From positions 1,056,525-1,103,913 of the forward strand of contig BFEA01000427.1 of NCBI GenBank assembly GCA_003427395.1: 47,389 nucleotides of DNA, written 5' to 3'. Positions within the stretch are counted from its first letter, which is position 1. The number at the start of each line of letters is the position of its first letter. Shown here in pieces: positions 43,462 through 47,389 of the stretch. The translations under genes and the position numbers were made by a program. Below the pieces are notes generated by a model. The model ran no database searches. It was given only the letters and a program-made list of their open reading frames with translations, and was not told where the DNA came from. Origin of the DNA: Chara braunii (lineage: Eukaryota > Streptophyta > Charophyceae > Charales > Characeae).

Positions 43462-44886
43462 CTACTGGGTCCTCGAAAACTTCAATGATCGTTCTTCATG
43501 TTCTGGCCCTAGCCATGGCAAAAAAACGTGCATCCATGAATCTTCCATGTTTTGAATATTGAGCTTACCCCTGATTCTTAATCCTTGCCATCGGTGCTCC
43601 ATCAGGGTTAAAAGTTGGGCCTCTAGTTCTTGGAGTTCCTCAGATATTTCATCTAGGACTGCTTGGTCTACAACCCTTTTCTCCTTATTCTGTAATTCCA
43701 AGATTCGAGTCTGTAAGTCGGTTTCCTTCGCATGTTTTTGTTTTGCTATTAATTTAGAATATTCATTGCATTTACGGCCTAGGAAAGCCAGACCGTTGTT
43801 GAACCATTTGATGTCATTACTAAGACGAACCCTCTGGTCCCTCCAAAACTCCCAGACATCCCTAAGATAGTTGATGAAGCAGTCCATCTTGAGATGTGAG
43901 GTATTTAGATGATAAAAACCTTTTCCTTGGTCAGGTTTTTTCCTGAAAGATAAGATTGCCACACACATGGCATGATCCAGATCCGGGAAAGGACTTTTTG
44001 GAAAAATTTCTGCCATTTGGATAACACCTTGCAACTCCTCAGCCATCAAGATCAAGTCAATACGAGATTTAGGATTATGATTAGCTAAGTCTTTCCTAAA
44101 ACACGAGTATGACTTGGTTGATGGGTTTAACCTCCTATAGGAGTCAAAGAGACTAAGAGAGTGGCATAAATCCGCTATGATCCTTTCATCCATTGTTATG
44201 TAAGATGGGTATGGAGAAGGAGGGCGCCACCTATCCAATTGGTGGTCCGGGACAGCATTGAAATCCCCTGCTATGATTAAAGGAATGCCAATAGGCAGGC
44301 ATGGAATGATGTTTCCAAAAAAAATATGTCTTTCCCCAACCTCATTAGGCCCATACACACAAGGAATCCCTACTATTTCTAATTCAAGCATAGCTAGCAC
44401 ATATACCCACCTACCTTGTTCCTTGTCTGCCACTAAGTAGGCAATCTCTGCTCTGGATTGGGGAGGAATCCAAATGGCCACTATCGCACTCCCCGGGGTA
44501 ATAGCATGAGCTCTGTATGCTTGGTGAGACCATATCTGTTTATGAATGTAGTTGTGTATATCAGAATCTATCAAATGAGTTTCCTGGATACAAATCACAT
44601 CCGGCCAATCCTTACCATTTATACCTTTTAATTGGTCGTAGATCGCTTGTCTTTTGCTTAGTTTGGCAGATGCTAAACCATTCACATTTAAAGATCTTAG
44701 GTCCAGATCCGCTTGACATCGAAGCAATTTCCATTCTTTGTCTTTGTTATATAACGCATCAATAACTCTAATCCCATTCATCAAAACAAAAAGTGTGATC
44801 AGATTGACATACCAGGAAAGACTAGGATGGACCAGGAGGGAATACCTACTACAGATTCTTCCACTGTCCAGAATCCAACACCCCAC
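43462..44886 (-). CDS. LINE-B ORF2 endonuclease domain (open frame)
   Basis: A 474-codon open frame encoding an APE-type endonuclease, which nicks target DNA to prime reverse transcription. Motifs with residue numbers from the first Met: LNVNG (66-70, catalytic Asn), QETHL (101-105, Glu), CVYGPN (176-181), AGDFNAVP (206-213), YSCFR (260-264), SRIDLIL (274-280) and DLDHAM (302-307, His). All expected catalytic positions are present. The first 35 codons overlap the end of ORF1 and look unlike the family, so the ATG at 44781 (MNGIRVIDAL), 68 bp after the ORF1 stop, is the likelier start. A charged helical stretch (about 360-440) links to the RT. The frame ends at a frameshift before the RT, so the full ORF2 is broken. 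Confidence 0.88.
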   Translation of the reverse strand: MGCWILDSGRICSRYSLLVHPSLSWYVNLITLFVLMNGIRVIDALYNKDKEWKLLRCQADLDLRSLNVNGLASAKLSKRQAIYDQLKGINGKDWPDVICIQETHLIDSDIHNYIHKQIWSHQAYRAHAITPGSAIVAIWIPPQSRAEIAYLVADKEQGRWVYVLAMLELEIVGIPCVYGPNEVGERHIFFGNIIPCLPIGIPLIIAGDFNAVPDHQLDRWRPPSPYPSYITMDERIIADLCHSLSLFDSYRRLNPSTKSYSCFRKDLANHNPKSRIDLILMAEELQGVIQMAEIFPKSPFPDLDHAMCVAILSFRKKPDQGKGFYHLNTSHLKMDCFINYLRDVWEFWRDQRVRLSNDIKWFNNGLAFLGRKCNEYSKLIAKQKHAKETDLQTRILELQNKEKRVVDQAVLDEISEELQELEAQLLTLMEHRWQGLRIRGKLNIQNMEDSWMHVFLPWLGPEHEERSLKFSRTQ

Positions 44887-45880
44887 CCTTTTCTATAATA
44901 CCATGCTTCAATACCCTTGCGAGAATAATCCCCACATCTTCCTCTGACCAGAACAGGCCTGCTTTGATTTTAAGAATTTGAACCTCTTTCAGTGCTTCCT
45001 GTCCAAACCATCTTAGTTCCTCCTGTCTCACCCCTTCATATTTAATGTAAATATCTCTCTCTGCTACCCTTTGTTCTTCCATTGCGAGCGACAGGATGGC
45101 GACAGCCCCTGGTGGGAAATTATCTTTTATGAATTTCATTATTTCCATTTGATCCAAGATTCTCCAACCATACCACCAGTAAGGGACACAAGTGAAAGAA
45201 ACTGGGTTTTTGGTTCCTTGTACTGTTATTTCCCTATATGCTGCGCCTTGCGGAGTTGACAAACCCACCTGCCAATTCCCCCATTTACACCTGACAGGCA
45301 GAATGACAACTCCTGTTTTGGATGGTGGTAAGTCACCCTGACCTAGAACCATCCTTTGCCTGAGTTTATGTCTCTTGCTGGTGGCAGACGGGTCTATTAC
45401 GCAAGGATCCATTACTTCCCTTTCTTTGAGTTCTCCTCTTACTTCCTCCTTCCTCTGTTTCTCAGTCCTAACATTCACAGGGTCCTGAACTTCTCTTATT
45501 GATTGCTCTGACACGATCAAGAATTTCCTTTCCCCTATTATTACAGACACCACTTCCTTAATACCTTGAACAATATTTACACACTCTTGAGTAGATGGTC
45601 TAGGAGGGTTTTCCTCTTCAAGGACCTGAGAAGGCAACTTGGGAGGACTGGCCTCTTCACCTGGCGATACACCAGCGTCATCTATGTCCTTATCCATTGG
45701 TTGGACATCTTGGCCTGTGCCTGATAATGTTGCCCCGCTAGACTGTGGAAAAAGCAGTGTGCCAGATGTCGCTGGAACCAAGTTGTTTCCAGACAAATGC
45801 AACACAACCCTCGAAGGACTGAGAAAAAGATTGTCATTTTGTGAAACTATAGCCTCAATTACCTCTTTTTGCTCCAACAC
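44849..45880 (-). CDS. LINE-B ORF1, C-terminal half (unrecognised family)
   Basis: A 343-codon open frame immediately 5' of ORF2. The N-terminal half is low-complexity and Pro/Ser/Glu-rich. The C-terminal half looks folded: PVRCKWGNWQVGL, SFTCVPYWWYGWRI, MKFIKDNFPPGAVAIL, EERDIYIKYEGVRQ-like segments and EEDVGIILARVLKHG. The position fits a LINE ORF1 protein (RNA binding, particle formation), but I see neither an RRM signature nor CCHC knuckles, so the fold is open. The ATG at 45880 may be internal, because ORF1-like coding continues upstream in other frames. Confidence 0.55.
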   Translation of the reverse strand: MLEQKEVIEAIVSQNDNLFLSPSRVVLHLSGNNLVPATSGTLLFPQSSGATLSGTGQDVQPMDKDIDDAGVSPGEEASPPKLPSQVLEEENPPRPSTQECVNIVQGIKEVVSVIIGERKFLIVSEQSIREVQDPVNVRTEKQRKEEVRGELKEREVMDPCVIDPSATSKRHKLRQRMVLGQGDLPPSKTGVVILPVRCKWGNWQVGLSTPQGAAYREITVQGTKNPVSFTCVPYWWYGWRILDQMEIMKFIKDNFPPGAVAILSLAMEEQRVAERDIYIKYEGVRQEELRWFGQEALKEVQILKIKAGLFWSEEDVGIILARVLKHGIIEKGGVLDSGQWKNL

Positions 45881-47303
45881 TGTGGGGAGGTTTGCTGAAC
45901 ATGCATCTTTTTGTTAATCTATTCCTGAGGAGAAGCTTGCTGACAGACTTGATGGGAATTGCTGAGCTGGCAGGCATAATGGGGAGGAGGTTGTATCCCC
46001 CAGGACCATTCCTGAACCCTCGCTTAGAAACTGCTGAGTTGGCAAACATATTAGGGAGGAGGTAATACCCCCCTGGACCTGTGAGATCTCTCTTGAGACC
46101 TGCCGCGTTTTCTGCAAGGTTGTCATACCCATCAGTATCCCTTGAGCTTCCTCTATTGTCCCAGGAACACTCTTCTGGCCCACAATCAAGGTATCCGCTT
46201 TTGAGTGCGCCAACATTTTTTTCTTCTTCTTCTTTTTTGATTTTTTCTGATTCCTACACCTTCCTTAATCAACTTTTTATGTTTGAACCTGGACTTGCTT
46301 GGAGTTAGAGCCAAATGATGAAGTCTGCTCCGGGCAGATCCATGATTGTTGGATGAATCCATCTTCCTTTTACACTTGTCTCTTCCCCTTGCTAATTTCA
46401 AAACAAATTTGTCTTCCTTATTCCTTTTGTTCTTCAGGGAGTGAGATATGTGCCTTCTTGCAATAGCCTTGATTTTTCTCAGGCTACTTTGCTGTGTTTT
46501 GTCCCTGCAATCCACATCATTCCCAACCCCTTGCTTCTCACTTGGAACACAGTCTTGAGAACTACCAGTATGCAGCAGTTGAGGGAGAAATCTGTTCGTC
46601 ACTGCACTAAGTAATCTGTGATACGTACGACCAATCCAAACCTTGTGGCAGGCCATTTTTCAGGGCCTGTCTTAAGCTCGCACTATTCACCAATACTATC
46701 ATCAGATGTGTGTGGAACTGCAACCAATACTCTTTGTCCCAACTCGGGAACTTGGCTTGCAAATTCAGAATTAGCCATTCCCCCAACATAGTAAGTTCCT
46801 ATTGTAGATCTACGCCCCCTGCATTTTTGTTGACCAGCGGAGACGAAACAGGCGGGATAACAACTGGCACAGACTCTACTTCCATAGGCTCCTCACTCAT
46901 TGCCACTTTCAGCGGATCAATGTCCATTGGTTGGTTCTCTTTCATAGGATCAAACTCTTCTTCAATTGTGTGTTCTTTCTCAGCAGTGAGGGACTTTTCT
47001 GGTTGGTTTACTGCTCGTTGATTTTGCACCTCAGAAGAGAGGGTTGTTTTTTTCTTCAATATTCTTCTGCCCCTTCTTGCCTACCACCCTCCATTCCGTT
47101 CCCTGAACAGAGCTTGATTTAGGAAGATAGCTCGTTGGGTCAGGCCCCAGATTTTTTGAGCCTTCACTCCTCGATCCTGCAGATTGTGCGGACAGTGCCA
47201 AACTGCTTCTCATTTGTGACCCATTTTGCCTTTTGGACTGATCCCCATTGTCTCCCATCTCCATCGATCTTCCCCCCGTACTTAGTGGAGATGCAGTTTT
47301 CAA
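45881..47303 (-). pseudogene. LINE-B ORF1, N-terminal region, frameshifted
   Basis: Successive minus-strand pieces (47303-47031, 47059-46799, 46789-46607, 46656-46186, 46216-45914) overlap or abut in alternating frames, as expected for one long ORF with several indels. The 47303 piece is Ser/Lys-rich and resembles the LINE-A ORF1 start (a shared SQM-S pattern followed by Gly/Ser). The 46789 piece (EWLILNLQAKFPSWDKEYW) looks folded. The 46656 piece is strongly basic and ends in KKLIKEGVGIRKNQKRRRRK, plausible for nucleic-acid binding or nuclear import. Family not recognised. Confidence 0.5.
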
Positions 47304-47389
47304 TGGATTTGGCTGAAACTCTTGCCCCTTTTGGTGTTGCAGTATTAGGAGAAAGGGAGAGTGAATCTGTTGTTGTCCTCCTCCCCCCC

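Larger units (their letters stand above)
40074..47389 (-). mobile_element. LINE-B, L1-type non-LTR retrotransposon (reaches right edge)
   Basis: A run of 24 T (40074-40097) marks the poly(A) end. ORF2 occupies 44886-40273 and the ORF1 region 47303-44849. The last seven bases of the window are C, that is a G-run on the LINE strand, which may be the 5' end as in LINE-A. Length is at least 7.3 kb. It is much better preserved than LINE-A: an intact-looking endonuclease ORF, the RT active site and a 506-codon C-terminal ORF. Confidence 0.88.

Overview
The window is eukaryotic, repeat-derived DNA with no recognisable host gene. Almost all of it is retrotransposon, and nearly all coding remains lie on the minus strand. 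The Ty3/gypsy pol and the L1-type LINEs suggest a plant-lineage genome rich in large retroelements. A charophyte-like streptophyte is my best guess, at about 0.4 confidence and from protein style only. I see no rRNA, tRNA, CRISPR array or bacterial gene layout.

1-30930: one giant minus-strand LTR retrotransposon, cut off by the left edge of the window. Its 5' LTR is 24218-30930 (6713 bp, TGTCGG...CCGACA). Its 3' LTR covers 1-6628 and should run about 160 bp past the left edge. In element order (descending coordinates) the layout is: 5' LTR; primer-binding-site candidate (24199-24217); a microsatellite-bearing leader of about 3 kb; three diverged copies of an unrecognised domain of about 200 residues (21181-18465); gag-protease (18115-15299); RT-RNase H (about 15298-12969); integrase (12861-11552); a further charged ORF remnant (11171-10170); a 3.5 kb 3' untranslated region holding three tandem arrays; a polypurine tract; 3' LTR. 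The total is at least 30.9 kb. Each LTR carries three consecutive arrays of roughly 91-92 bp units, a purine microsatellite and paired hairpin cassettes. The copy is dead: stop codons, frameshifts and altered catalytic residues run through it.

30931-34216: target DNA. At the LTR edge it opens in frame with the C-terminal tail of a plus-strand Ty3/gypsy integrase, so the giant element landed in an older gypsy element. The remainder is unassigned apart from one 88-bp tandem duplication.

34217-40073 and 40074-47389: two minus-strand non-LTR (L1-type) LINEs, head to tail. Each has a poly(A) tail (poly-T on the plus strand), an ORF1 remnant and an ORF2 remnant with endonuclease, reverse transcriptase and a C-terminal zinc-binding region. 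They share a short 3' motif but differ in sequence. The second has an intact-looking endonuclease ORF and keeps the RT FVDD motif. It reaches the right edge at a G-run that may be its 5' end.

The most interesting content is the giant element: very long repeat-built LTRs, a three-fold repeated unknown domain ahead of gag, and a duplicated polypurine-hairpin module.
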